From Chromobacterium haemolyticum DSM 19808 (GTDB taxonomy: Bacteria > Pseudomonadota > Gammaproteobacteria > Burkholderiales > Chromobacteriaceae), in contig NZ_JONK01000028.1 in assembly GCF_000711885.1 (NCBI RefSeq), positions 1-64,000 on the forward strand: a DNA stretch of 64,000 bases, read 5' to 3'. The notes under the pieces are model-generated. The model was not told where the DNA came from, made no database searches, and worked only from the letters and a program-made list of their open reading frames with translations. How positions within the stretch are numbered: the stretch's first letter is position 1; each line of letters starts with the position of its first letter. The translations under genes were made by a program, and so were the position numbers. This document shows positions 9,265-17,883 of the stretch, piece by piece.

Positions 9265-10692
9265 ATGAGTGATTCCCTGTATTTGCGCATCGCCGCCGAA
9301 GTCGAGCAAGGATTGGACAGCGGTGAATATCCCCCCGGCAGTCGTTTGCCCTCGGTGCGCCGCCTGGCCGCCGAACACGGGGTCAACGTCTTGACCGCGC
9401 TGGCGGCCTACCGTCATCTGGAGCGTCGGCAACGCGTCAGCGCTCGCCCGCGCGCCGGCTTCTTCGCCGCCTTGCCCAGCCGCGCGCAGCAGGCGAGCGC
9501 CGAGGTGGACGGCCTGCCGTCGGCCGCGACCCTGGTGCGGGTGGACAGTCGCATGTCGCAATTGATCGAGTGGTCCGGCCTGGACATCGGCACCCAGCTG
9601 CACATGGCGGAAGCGCATGGCAGCATGTATCCGGCGGCGGCGTTGGCGCGTCGGCTGCAGCAGACGCTGAACCAGCGCCCGGAACTGATAAGCGCCTACT
9701 TGCCGCGCGGCGAGCAGGCCCGGCTGCATCGGCTGGTGTGCGAACTGGCGGCGCAGTGGCAGTTGGCGCTGGAGCCGGACGCCATCCTGTTCACCCACGG
9801 CATCACGGAGGCGATCAGTCTGTCGCTGCGATTGCTGACCCGGCCCGGCGACACTGTGGCGGTGGAGACGCCGGTGTACTTCGGTCTATTGCAAACCCTG
9901 GAAGCACTGGGGTTGAAGGCGCTGGAAATCCCGTGCACGCCGGATGCCGGCCTGTCGCTGGAGGCGCTGGAGTTCGCTTTGCGCCACGGACCTGCGCCGC
10001 GTTGTCTGGTAACGGTGACCAATTTTCAGAACCCCACCGGCGCGCTGATGCCGGACGACGCCAAGAAGCGATTGCTGCGGCTGGCTTACCGTCATGGCCT
10101 GACCATCATCGAGGACGATGTGTTCGGCGAGCTTTACTTCGGCGAGCAGCATCCAACGCCGCTGAAAGCCTGGGACAGCCGCGGCGAAGTGATTTACTGC
10201 TCGTCCTTCACCAAAAGCTTCGCGCCTTCCTTCCGTCTGGGCTGGCTGTCCGGCGGCCGCCATCATGCGGCATTGGCGCGGCTAAGCAATAGCAGCAGCC
10301 TGGTGAGCTCGGCCTTGTATCAGGGCATGCTGGCGGATGTGTTGGCCAACGGCGATTACACGCGTTTCGCCGAGCGTTTGCGGCGGCAGTTGGCGCGGCA
10401 GATGCGTCAGCTGGCCGACGCGGTGCTGGCGGCTTTTCCCAAGGGTACGCGGCTGCGGCGGCCGCAGGGCGGCCTGCTGTTGTGGGTGGAGTGCCCGGAA
10501 GGGCTGGACACGGGCCGCCTGTTGGAGCGGGCGTTGGCCGAATCCATCAGCTTCGCGCCGGGCCTGGTGTTTTCCGCCGAACCGCGCTTTGGCCATTGTC
10601 TGCGGCTGAACTTCGGCCAGCCGTGGTCGCCGGTGTTGGAGAGAGCCATCGCCACCTTGGGCCGCTTGGCCGGCGAGCAGCTGAGCCAATGA
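9265..10692 (+). CDS. MocR-type regulator: GntR DNA-binding domain fused to aminotransferase fold
   Basis: 475 aa. The N-terminal GntR winged helix (residues 1-70) contains YPPGSRLPSVRRLAAEHGVN. The rest is a class I/II aminotransferase-like PLP domain with the Schiff-base lysine in YCSSFTKSFAPSFRLGW and TNFQNPTGALMP. MocR regulators sense PLP or amino compounds and often control the adjacent divergent gene, here benE (116-bp gap). This is inference from layout. No good ribosome binding site precedes the ATG. Confidence 0.85.
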   Translation: MSDSLYLRIAAEVEQGLDSGEYPPGSRLPSVRRLAAEHGVNVLTALAAYRHLERRQRVSARPRAGFFAALPSRAQQASAEVDGLPSAATLVRVDSRMSQLIEWSGLDIGTQLHMAEAHGSMYPAAALARRLQQTLNQRPELISAYLPRGEQARLHRLVCELAAQWQLALEPDAILFTHGITEAISLSLRLLTRPGDTVAVETPVYFGLLQTLEALGLKALEIPCTPDAGLSLEALEFALRHGPAPRCLVTVTNFQNPTGALMPDDAKKRLLRLAYRHGLTIIEDDVFGELYFGEQHPTPLKAWDSRGEVIYCSSFTKSFAPSFRLGWLSGGRHHAALARLSNSSSLVSSALYQGMLADVLANGDYTRFAERLRRQLARQMRQLADAVLAAFPKGTRLRRPQGGLLLWVECPEGLDTGRLLERALAESISFAPGLVFSAEPRFGHCLRLNFGQPWSPVLERAIATLGRLAGEQLSQ

Positions 10693-10717
10693 AAACGGCG
10701 GAGCGCATGCTCCGCCG
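10691..10717 (-). terminator. Terminator between MocR gene and aroG
   Basis: A perfect inverted repeat CGGCGGAGC / GCTCCGCCG (10696-10717). On the minus strand it is followed by TTTTC, so it fits as the aroG terminator; on the plus strand the T-run is missing. It lies between convergent genes. Confidence 0.65.
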
Positions 10718-10741
10718 CGAGGCAGTCGGCTTGGCGCCGGC

Positions 10742-11803
10742 TCAGTCTTGACGCGCGCGGCGCGCCTTCACCGCGTCGGCCAGCGTGGTCAGCAGTTTCT
10801 CGGTGTCGTCCCAGCCGATGCAGGCATCGGTGACGCTCTGACCGTAGGTCAGCTCGCAGCCCGGTTTGAGGTCCTGGCGGCCTTCCACTAAGTGGCTTTC
10901 CACCATCACGCCAAAGATGTTGGCGTTGCCGGCGGCCAATTGGCCGGCGATGTCGTCGGCCACTTCCATCTGGCGACGGTAGTCCTTGCGGCTGTTGGCG
11001 TGGCTGAAATCCACCATCAGTTTTTGCGGCAGGCCCACGGAGACCAGTTCCGCCGCCGCGGCGCTGACATGCTCGGCCGAGTAGTTGGGCTCCTTGCCGC
11101 CGCGCAGGATCACGTGGCAATCCGGGTTGCCGCCGGTGGAGACAATGGCGGAGTGGCCGGTCTTGGTCACGGACAGGAAATGGTGGGGCACGCTGGAGGA
11201 GCGGATGGCGTCCACGGCGATCTTCAGATTGCCGTCTGTGCCGTTCTTGAAGCCCACCGGGCAGGACAGGCCGGAGGCCAGTTCGCGGTGCACCTGGCTT
11301 TCAGTGGTGCGCGCGCCGATGGCGCCCCAGCTGATCAGGTCGGCGAAGTACTGCGGGGTGATCATGTCCAGGAATTCGGTGGCGGCCGGCATCCCCATGT
11401 CGTTCAGGGTCAGCAGCAGGCGGCGCGCGATGCGCAGGCCGCTGTTGATGTCGAAGGATTCGTTCAACAGCGGGTCGTTGATCAGGCCTTTCCAGCCGAC
11501 GGTGGTGCGAGGTTTTTCAAAGTAGACGCGCATCACCACCACCAGCTCTTCCGCCAGCTTGTCGCGCAGCGGCGCCAGTTTCTTGGCGTACTCGATGGCG
11601 GCTTCGGTGTCGTGAATGGAGCAGGGGCCGATCACCACCAGCAGGCGGTCGTCTTCGCCGCGCAGCAACGCGGAGATATCGCGGCGGGTGGCGTAGATCA
11701 CTTCCGAGGCGGCTTCGGTGATTGGCAGTTCGTACAGGTGGGCGATGGGCGGCAGCAGTTCCTTGATTTCGCGGATTCTGACGTCGTCGGTCTGGCGTTG
11801 CAT
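10742..11803 (-). CDS. aroG: 3-deoxy-7-phosphoheptulonate synthase (DAHP synthase, class I)
   Basis: 353 aa, the normal length for AroG/F/H. It condenses phosphoenolpyruvate and erythrose 4-phosphate in the first step of the shikimate pathway. Visible hallmarks are VVIGPCSIHD, AATEFLDMITPQYFADL, GAIGARTTESQVHRELASG, GFKNGTDG and the C-terminal VESHLVEGRQDL. It stands alone with a terminator downstream. Which aromatic amino acid inhibits it cannot be decided here; the symbol follows the commonest annotation. The ATG follows AAGGGAC. Confidence 0.93.
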   Translation of the reverse strand: MQRQTDDVRIREIKELLPPIAHLYELPITEAASEVIYATRRDISALLRGEDDRLLVVIGPCSIHDTEAAIEYAKKLAPLRDKLAEELVVVMRVYFEKPRTTVGWKGLINDPLLNESFDINSGLRIARRLLLTLNDMGMPAATEFLDMITPQYFADLISWGAIGARTTESQVHRELASGLSCPVGFKNGTDGNLKIAVDAIRSSSVPHHFLSVTKTGHSAIVSTGGNPDCHVILRGGKEPNYSAEHVSAAAAELVSVGLPQKLMVDFSHANSRKDYRRQMEVADDIAGQLAAGNANIFGVMVESHLVEGRQDLKPGCELTYGQSVTDACIGWDDTEKLLTTLADAVKARRARQD

Positions 11804-11983
11804 AAAGCGTGTCCCTTGCTATTTCAGTTTTTGCATAGCAGCAAGATAACCGGATTCGACGACGCTAGACAAGCGGCCGGCCTGCTTTAATGCTCTAAAT
11901 TCATACTAGACGATCATTAGAGGCAAGCTATCGTCTGTTGATTTATCTGCTTGTTTTTGTTGAACAGAGGAAACGCGGGCATG

Positions 11984-12014
11984 AAAAACGCCCTGGTTGC
12001 GGCCAGGGCGTTTT
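11984..12014 (-). terminator. Rho-independent terminator of dksA
   Basis: A ten-bp stem AACGCCCTGG / CCAGGGCGTT with a six-base loop, followed on the minus strand by a T-run, about 20 bp past the dksA stop. Confidence 0.85.
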
Positions 12015-12034
12015 GCGGGCGAGAGCCGGAACAA

Positions 12035-12445
12035 TCAGTCGGCGTACTGGCGCTTCATGCGCTCGCGGCGCTCCTGGGCTTCCACCGACAATGTGGCGGT
12101 GGGGCGGGCCATCAGGCGGCGCAGGCCGATCGGCTCGCCGGTATCTTCGCAGAAGCCGTAAGAGCCGTCTTCGATCTGGCGCAGCGAGGCCTGGATCTTC
12201 TGCAGCAGCTTGCGCTCGCGGTCGCGGGTGCGCAGTTCCAGCGCGTATTCCTCTTCCAGCGTGGCGCGGTCGGCCGGATCCGGTGTGGCTTCCTGCTCTT
12301 GCAGGTGGTTGGCGGTCGCATTTGCGTTAGAGAGCAACTCCTGCTGCATCTGCAACAACCGGTCTTTGAAAAACTCAAGATGGTCGGCGTTCATGTAATC
12401 GTCGCCGGTCCAGTTGAGGATATCCTGTTCGGTTAGTTTGGCCAT
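12035..12445 (-). CDS. dksA: RNA polymerase-binding transcription factor DksA
   Basis: 136 aa. It binds the RNA polymerase secondary channel and, with ppGpp, resets transcription in starvation. The coiled-coil region contains DPADRATLEEEYALELRTRDRERK, given here as DPADRATLEEEY then ALELRTRDRERK. The C-terminal FCEDTGEPIGLRRLMARPTA has only one of the four zinc-finger cysteines of the E. coli protein, as in several beta- and alphaproteobacterial DksA proteins. ATG at 12445 is chosen for the GGAAG upstream; a start at 12463 would add six residues. Confidence 0.92.
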   Translation of the reverse strand: MAKLTEQDILNWTGDDYMNADHLEFFKDRLLQMQQELLSNANATANHLQEQEATPDPADRATLEEEYALELRTRDRERKLLQKIQASLRQIEDGSYGFCEDTGEPIGLRRLMARPTATLSVEAQERRERMKRQYAD

Positions 12446-12653
12446 ATTTGGTGCTTCCAGCATAGAGTTGGCAACAGGCGGAGAAGATTACCGGCGCCCC
12501 GCTATTTCTGCAACTGTCTTAGGCGCTTAGGTGATATTAACTCCCTGTTGCTGACAATCGGTATAGCGTTGTTTTACTCCGGTAACAAGCCTGAGACATC
12601 GTTAAAAGGGTATTGGCGCAACAGGCTAGGACATAAAATGTCCCGGACAGTTC
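12446..12653. promoter_or_regulatory. Long leader/intergenic region upstream of dksA
   Basis: The 284-bp region between dksA and the cytochrome gene has no coding frame of note. It must hold the dksA promoter. A small hairpin GGACAT-AAA-ATGTCC (12629-12643) precedes the terminator at 12654. The stretch could be dksA leader or a short plus-strand transcript; neither is proven. Confidence 0.4.
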
Positions 12654-12678
12654 AAAGGCGGCAATCCGCCGCCTTTTT
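12654..12678 (+). terminator. Rho-independent terminator-like hairpin
   Basis: AAAGGCGGC / GCCGCCTTT with a five-base loop and a T5 tail on the plus strand. On the minus strand it could also end the cytochrome gene transcript, with a weaker TTTGAA tail. Both flanking genes are on the minus strand, so the better plus-strand orientation is unexplained. Confidence 0.6.
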
Positions 12679-12729
12679 CCGTGGGCCGGCGCGCCGCGCG
12701 GCGTGCCGGATCTGCAATGTCTGGATGAA

Positions 12730-13035
12730 TTATTTCAGCGACAACACCCACTTGGCCAGCGCGCGCAGGTCCGCGTCCGGGATATTCGGATGCGGGGTCA
12801 TCGGCACCGGGCCCCATACGCCGGAGCCGCCGTTCTTGACCTTGGCCATCAGCATGGCTTCCGCGCCTTTCTGGCCGGCGTATTTCTTGGCCACGTCCTT
12901 ATAAGCCGGGCCGACGATCTTCTTGTCCACCGCATGACAGGCGGTGCAGCTGTATTTTTGCGCCAGCTGCATATTGGCGAAGGCGGGTGCGGCGACAGCG
13001 CTCATCAGGGCGGCGGCGAGCAAGGCTTTTTTCAT
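12730..13035 (-). CDS. Periplasmic c-type cytochrome (cytochrome c551/c5-like)
   Basis: 101 aa. A Sec signal peptide (MKKALLAAALMSAVAAPAFA) precedes a single heme-c site CTACH (mature residues about 10-14). A probable axial methionine is in VPMTPHPNIPDADL. Size and motif order fit small monoheme electron carriers of the c551/c5 class that deliver electrons to terminal oxidases or reductases in the periplasm. ATG at 13035 is chosen for GGAGAC upstream and the signal peptide; the longer frame is spurious. Confidence 0.88.
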   Translation of the reverse strand: MKKALLAAALMSAVAAPAFANMQLAQKYSCTACHAVDKKIVGPAYKDVAKKYAGQKGAEAMLMAKVKNGGSGVWGPVPMTPHPNIPDADLRALAKWVLSLK

Positions 13036-13126
13036 TGGAAGTCTCCTGTGTGGTGATGCAAATCGGTTGTCAGATGAACGGCCGTAAAGCACGGCCGCGA
13101 AAAAATATGACAAATAACCTGAATTG

Positions 13127-13708
13127 CTACAGTACTACCTTGAGTTGGGTCAAGAAGCTTGTTTCAAGCATGCGCACCGGCAGCATCAAAATCACCTGGA
13201 TGATCAGGAACAGCACGAGCGGCGACAGGTCCACGCCGCCGATATTGGCCTTGCGGAACGGGCGCAGGAAGGGCCGGGTCAGCGCATCCAGCACCGGCAT
13301 CAGCGGGTTGTAGGGGCTGACCCAGCTGAGCACGGCCTGCACGATGACGCTACCCATCAATAGGGTCAGCGACTGTTTGAACACTTCCAGCAGCGACAGC
13401 AAAGACAAAGCCACCCATACCTGCGGAAAGGTGAAGACTTCCGGCACCGAACTCAGCAGGGTGACCAACACATTGGCCAGCAGTGAAATCAGCCAGGCCA
13501 ACAGCATGGTGGCGCTGTCGTAGCCGCGCATTGCCGGCACCAGCTTGCGCATGGGCAGCACCGCGAAGTTGGTGGCGGCCATCACGAACTGGCACAGCGG
13601 GTGTTTGAACGGCGCGCGCGCCACTTGCAGGTAGAAGCGCAGCAGCAGCACCAGCACGAACAGGCCGGAAAGGGTGTGGATCAGAAAGCGCAAAGTGTCG
13701 AAGAACAT
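13127..13708 (-). CDS. yggT: YggT-family membrane protein
   Basis: 193 aa integral membrane protein with two YGGT repeats, each a pair of helices. LRFYLQVARAPFKHPLCQF occurs in the first half and VQAVLSWVSPYNPLMPVLD with LTRPFLRPFRK in the second. The family has been linked to osmotic stress and cell division, but its molecular role is not settled. It is the third gene of yggS-proC-yggT: proC ends 8 bp upstream of its start. Confidence 0.88.
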   Translation of the reverse strand: MFFDTLRFLIHTLSGLFVLVLLLRFYLQVARAPFKHPLCQFVMAATNFAVLPMRKLVPAMRGYDSATMLLAWLISLLANVLVTLLSSVPEVFTFPQVWVALSLLSLLEVFKQSLTLLMGSVIVQAVLSWVSPYNPLMPVLDALTRPFLRPFRKANIGGVDLSPLVLFLIIQVILMLPVRMLETSFLTQLKVVL

Positions 13709-13716
13709 GATGTGGC

Positions 13717-14520
13717 TTAGTCCTGGCTGAGTTGTTGGCCCATTTCGATGGAGCGGTCGCGGCAGTCGAGCATGCCGGCGATGATGGCTTGTTTGACGCC
13801 TTCCGCCTCAAAGCGGGCGATGGCGCGCTCGGTGGTGCCGCCCTTGGACATCACATTGGTGCGCAGTGCGCTGACCGGCAGCGGGCTTTGCTTGGCCAGC
13901 TCCACCGCGCCTTCAAAGGTGGCCAGCACCAGTCGGCGCGCCTCGGCTTCGGAGAAGCCGGTCTGTTGGGCCGCCTCTATCATGCTTTCGATGAAGTAAA
14001 ACACATAGGCCGGGCCGCTGCCCGAAACAGCGGTAATGTCGTCGATGCGTTGCTCGTTTTGCAGCCAGAGCGTGATGCCCGCCGCCTGCATGACGGTGTT
14101 GGCGTCCTGGCGGTCGTCTTCGCTGACGCCCACCGATGCGAACAGGCCGGACACGCCCTTGCCTATCATCGCCGGGGTGTTGGGCATTACCCGCACTACG
14201 CGCTTGCTGCCCAGCCAGCGGCACAGCGCGTCCAGGCGGATGCCGGCGGCGATGGAGATGACCAGCGCGCCGTTGAGTCTGGGTTCCAGCTCCAGGCACA
14301 GGTCGCGAAGGTGCTGCGGTTTGACCGCCAGAACCACGATGTCGCCAATGTCGAAGGCGTCCGGCAGCGCCGCGCCGCCGCTGACGTCGTATTCCTGACG
14401 CAGCCGCTCCACCTTGCCCGCGTCCGGGTCCACCACATGGATGCGATGCGCCGCCTGCTTGATCAGGCCGGCGATGATGGCGTTGGCCATATTGCCGCCG
14501 CCGATGAAGGTAATCCGCAT
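13717..14520 (-). CDS. proC: Pyrroline-5-carboxylate reductase
   Basis: 267 aa, normal ProC length. It catalyses the last step of proline synthesis with NAD(P)H in the cytoplasm. It has the N-terminal Rossmann motif FIGGGNMANAIIAGL, VMPNTPAMIGKGVSGLF, SGSGPAYVFYFIESM and the P5CR signature NVMSKGGTTERAI. The ATG follows AAGGAAAGATC. It lies between yggS (53 bp upstream) and yggT in the conserved betaproteobacterial cluster. Confidence 0.95.
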   Translation of the reverse strand: MRITFIGGGNMANAIIAGLIKQAAHRIHVVDPDAGKVERLRQEYDVSGGAALPDAFDIGDIVVLAVKPQHLRDLCLELEPRLNGALVISIAAGIRLDALCRWLGSKRVVRVMPNTPAMIGKGVSGLFASVGVSEDDRQDANTVMQAAGITLWLQNEQRIDDITAVSGSGPAYVFYFIESMIEAAQQTGFSEAEARRLVLATFEGAVELAKQSPLPVSALRTNVMSKGGTTERAIARFEAEGVKQAIIAGMLDCRDRSIEMGQQLSQD

Positions 14521-14573
14521 GATCTTTCCTTAATAAACCGGCCTGAACGTCTGCTGTTTCAAGCCGATGTCAT

Positions 14574-15266
14574 TCAATGATAATGGCGCGCGCCGAAAAT
14601 GGCGGTGCCCACCCGCACCATGGTGGCGCCCTCAGCGATGGCGACGGCCATGTCGGCGGACATGCCCATGGACAAGGTGTCCAGCGTCAGCCCTTCTGAG
14701 TTCAGTTGTTCGCGCAATTGGCGCAACAGGGCGAACTGAGACGCCAGTCGCGCCGCGTCCTCGGTAGGCTCCGGGATGCACATCAGTCCGCGCAGGGTCA
14801 GGCGCGGCAAGGCCGCCACCGCGCGCGCCAGTTCCAGCGCCTGTTCCGGCGCGCAGCCGCTTTTGCTCGCCTCGCCGGACACGTTGACCTGAATGCACAC
14901 GTTCAGAGGCGGTAGTGAGTCTGGCCGCTGCGCGGACAGCCGTTCTGCAATTTTCAGCCGATCCACCGAATGGGCCCAGTGGGCCAATTCCGCCACCGCG
15001 CGGGTTTTATTGGATTGCAACGGGCCGATGAAGTGCCATTCAATCTCCAGACCGGCCAGCGCCTCGGCCTTCTGCTGCAATTCCTGTACGTAGTTTTCAC
15101 CAAAGGCGCGCTGGCCGGCAAGATAGGCTTGCTCGATGTCCGCTGCGGGAAAGGTCTTGCTGACGGCCAGCAGGCGCACCGTTCCCGCCGGCCGGCCGGC
15201 GGCGTGTTCCGCGTCCGCCAGGCGCTGGCGGACTTGCTGCAAGGGTTGGGAGATGGAATCTGTCAT
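14574..15266 (-). CDS. yggS: YggS-family PLP homeostasis protein
   Basis: 230 aa. A PLP-binding TIM-barrel without known catalysis (PLPBP/YggS family), involved in pyridoxal phosphate balance. The PLP lysine is in LLAVSKTFPAADIEQA. FGENYVQELQQKAEAL, EWHFIGPLQSNKTRAVAE and LSMGMSADMAVAIAEGATMVR are also family hallmarks. First gene of the yggS-proC-yggT group and divergent from pilT, an order conserved in many betaproteobacteria. Confidence 0.93.
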   Translation of the reverse strand: MTDSISQPLQQVRQRLADAEHAAGRPAGTVRLLAVSKTFPAADIEQAYLAGQRAFGENYVQELQQKAEALAGLEIEWHFIGPLQSNKTRAVAELAHWAHSVDRLKIAERLSAQRPDSLPPLNVCIQVNVSGEASKSGCAPEQALELARAVAALPRLTLRGLMCIPEPTEDAARLASQFALLRQLREQLNSEGLTLDTLSMGMSADMAVAIAEGATMVRVGTAIFGARHYH

Positions 15267-15531
15267 GGCGTCGAGAAGTTGTGTGCAGCCGGCGGTGCGG
15301 TTTGTTGGGGTTTCTACAAAGCAGCATGGCCGCGCATCGTTAATAATATGGGGTGACGGCGATATCCCAAATGGCTGAGTTGAGCTTACAATCAGCGCCA
15401 GAGCCGGAAATGCCGAAAGTGGGCCGGCGTCTTGTTTGGACGCGTTGCCGGCGCGCGGCGGTACTTTATGTTAAGTGGTCGCCTGGCGGCTGAAACCATG
15501 GCGGCGTCGCAGTCATCGTGGAGATTATATT

Positions 15532-16569
15532 ATGGAAATTTCGGAGCTCTTGGCCTTTACGGTCAAGAACAAGGCGTCCGACCTGCACTTGTCCGCCGGG
15601 CTGCCGCCGATGATCCGGGTGAACGGCGACATCCGCCGCATCAACCTGCCGCCGATGGACCACCATGACGTGCACGACATGGTGTACGACATCATGAACG
15701 ATTACCAGCGCAAAATCTTCGAAGATACCTTCGAGTGCGACTTTTCCTTCGATCTGCCCGGCATCGCCCGTTTCCGCGTCAACTCATTCATACAGAACCG
15801 CGGCATGGGCGCGGTGTTTCGGGTGATTCCGTCCAAGGTGTTATCGCTGGAACAGCTGGGCGCGCCCAAGATCTTCCAGGAAATCGCCGCCTTTCCGCGC
15901 GGGCTGGTGCTGGTGACCGGCCCCACCGGCTCCGGCAAATCCACTACGCTGGCGGCGATGATAGATTTCATCAACGACAACCACTTCTCCCACATCCTGA
16001 CTGTCGAGGACCCGATCGAGTTTGTCCACGACAGCAAGAAGTGCCTGATCAACCAGCGTGAACTGGGTTTGCAGACACACAGCTTCGCCAATGCCTTGAA
16101 GTCCGCCTTGCGGGAAGACCCGGATGTGATCCTGGTGGGCGAACTGCGCGATCTGGAAACCATACGCCTGGCTTTGACCGCGGCGGAAACCGGCCACCTG
16201 GTGTTCGGCACCCTGCACACCAGTTCCGCGGCCAAGACCATAGACCGCATCGTCGACGTGTTCCCGGCCGGGGAAAAGGAGATGGTGCGCTCCATGCTGT
16301 CCGAGTCCGTGCGCGCGGTGATCGCCCAGACCCTGCTCAAAACCAAGGACGGCAGCGGGCGGGTGGCGGCGCATGAAATCATGCTGGGTACCCCGGCGAT
16401 CCGCAACCTGATCCGCGAGAACAAGATTGCTCAAATCAACTCCATGATCCAGACCGGCCAGCAGCATGGGATGCAGACGCTGGACCAGTGCCTGCAGGAA
16501 CTGGTGCGGCGCAATATGGTGTCGCCGGCGGACGCTAGGCAAAAGGCCGCCAACAAGGATCAATTCTGA
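15532..16569 (+). CDS. pilT: Type IV pilus retraction ATPase PilT
   Basis: 345 aa hexameric ATPase that depolymerises type IV pili for twitching motility and DNA uptake. Walker A is GPTGSGKSTT (about residue 130). The Asp box is ILTVEDPIEFVH, Walker B is PDVILVGELRDLET and the His box is ETGHLVFGTLHTSSA. The C-terminal AIRNLIRENK matches the AIRNLIRE motif needed for retraction. ATG at 15532 is preferred over the upstream frame start because GGAG precedes it and homologues begin MEISELL. Followed by pilU after 45 bp. Confidence 0.96.
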   Translation: MEISELLAFTVKNKASDLHLSAGLPPMIRVNGDIRRINLPPMDHHDVHDMVYDIMNDYQRKIFEDTFECDFSFDLPGIARFRVNSFIQNRGMGAVFRVIPSKVLSLEQLGAPKIFQEIAAFPRGLVLVTGPTGSGKSTTLAAMIDFINDNHFSHILTVEDPIEFVHDSKKCLINQRELGLQTHSFANALKSALREDPDVILVGELRDLETIRLALTAAETGHLVFGTLHTSSAAKTIDRIVDVFPAGEKEMVRSMLSESVRAVIAQTLLKTKDGSGRVAAHEIMLGTPAIRNLIRENKIAQINSMIQTGQQHGMQTLDQCLQELVRRNMVSPADARQKAANKDQF

Positions 16570-16614
16570 GCGGGCGCTGCTCTACACTTAAATGGCGACC
16601 CGCGGGACCTCATC

Positions 16615-17751
16615 ATGGAAAAAGACCAGGCTTCCAAGTTCATACTGGATCTGCTGAAGCACGCCACCGGCAAGAACGCCTCCGACGTTTTCATCGCCGC
16701 GGATTTCCCGCCGGCGATGAAGATAGACGGCAAGATCACTCCGGTGGCGCCGCAGCCCCTGTCCGCCCAGCACACCAAGGAACTGGTGCGCGCGGTGATG
16801 AACGACCGGCAGACCGAGGAGTTCGAATCCAAGAAGGAGGCGAACTTTGCGATCAACCCGCCGGGTCTGGGGCGTTTCCGCGTCAGCGCCTATGTGCAGC
16901 AGGGCCATGCCGGCATGGTATTGCGCAAGATCAACACTGAAATCCCCACCTTCGACCAACTCAACCTGCCGCTGGTGCTGCGCGACATCGCGCTGATCAA
17001 GCGCGGCCTGGTGATCTTCGTTGGCGGCACCGGTTCAGGCAAATCCACCTCGCTGGCCGCGCTGGTGGACTGGCGCAACAGCCATAACCACGATCACATC
17101 ATCACCATCGAAGATCCGATCGAATACGTGCACCAGCACAAGAAGTCCATCATCACCCAGCGCGAGGTGGGCGTGGACACCGATGATTGGGACATTGCCT
17201 TGAAGAACACCTTGCGCCAGGCGCCGGACGTGATTCTGATGGGCGAGATTCGCGATCGCGAAACCATGGGTTACGGGTTGCAGTTCGCCGAAACCGGCCA
17301 TTTGTGCCTGGCCACGCTGCATGCCAACAACGCCAACCAGGCGCTGGACCGCATTCTCAACTTCTTCCCCGAAGAGCGCCATCAACAGGTGTTGATGGAT
17401 TTGTCGCTGAATATGCGCTCCATCATCTCTCAGCGGCTGGTGCCGATCAAAAGCGGCCGCGGCAGGGTGGCGGCGGTGGAAATTCTGCTCAACAGCCCGC
17501 TGGTGTCCGACATGATCTTCAAGGGCGAAATCGCCGGCCTGAAGGAAGTGATGGGCCGCTCGCGCGAGAACGGCATGCAAACCTTCGATCAGTCCTTGTT
17601 CGAGTTGTACGAAGCGGACCTGATCAGCTACGAGGACGCCCTGCGCAACGCCGACTCCATTAACGACCTGAGGCTGAAGATCAAGCTTTACAGCGAGGGC
17701 TCCAAGTCGCGCGACCCGCTGGAAGGCATAGACCACCTCGACATCGTCTAA
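16615..17751 (+). CDS. pilU: PilT-paralogous retraction ATPase PilU
   Basis: 378 aa accessory retraction motor that works with PilT. Walker A GGTGSGKST, Asp box IITIEDPIEYVH, Walker B PDVILMGEIRDRETM and ETGHLCLATLHANNANQALD are visible. The C-terminus is longer than in PilT, as usual for PilU. Probably cotranscribed with pilT. Its TAA stop (17749-17751) is the left TNA flank of a MITE insertion. Confidence 0.94.
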   Translation: MEKDQASKFILDLLKHATGKNASDVFIAADFPPAMKIDGKITPVAPQPLSAQHTKELVRAVMNDRQTEEFESKKEANFAINPPGLGRFRVSAYVQQGHAGMVLRKINTEIPTFDQLNLPLVLRDIALIKRGLVIFVGGTGSGKSTSLAALVDWRNSHNHDHIITIEDPIEYVHQHKKSIITQREVGVDTDDWDIALKNTLRQAPDVILMGEIRDRETMGYGLQFAETGHLCLATLHANNANQALDRILNFFPEERHQQVLMDLSLNMRSIISQRLVPIKSGRGRVAAVEILLNSPLVSDMIFKGEIAGLKEVMGRSRENGMQTFDQSLFELYEADLISYEDALRNADSINDLRLKIKLYSEGSKSRDPLEGIDHLDIV

Positions 17752-17883
17752 TAACCTGTTCACGCGCTACTGCGCGTCGTGAGACGGCTCACGGTGAGTA
17801 CCGCTTCGAAATGCTCATGTACCGTGTGTGCGCTCCGCTTTCTTAGAGTCTGTTCCACGATCTCGCCTTGGTTCGCGAGACTC
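17752..17883 (+). mobile_element. MITE-like element, copy 2 (right end eroded)
   Basis: Left TIR TAACCTGTTC at 17752-17761, then the family sequence including the CGAAATGCTCATGTACC centre and GTTCGCGAGACT. About 10 bp of the right TIR are missing. TAA flanks both sides (17749-17751, which is the pilU stop, and 17884-17886). The 3' end of the convergent tetR gene abuts it, with its TAG stop overlapping the junction. Confidence 0.75.
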
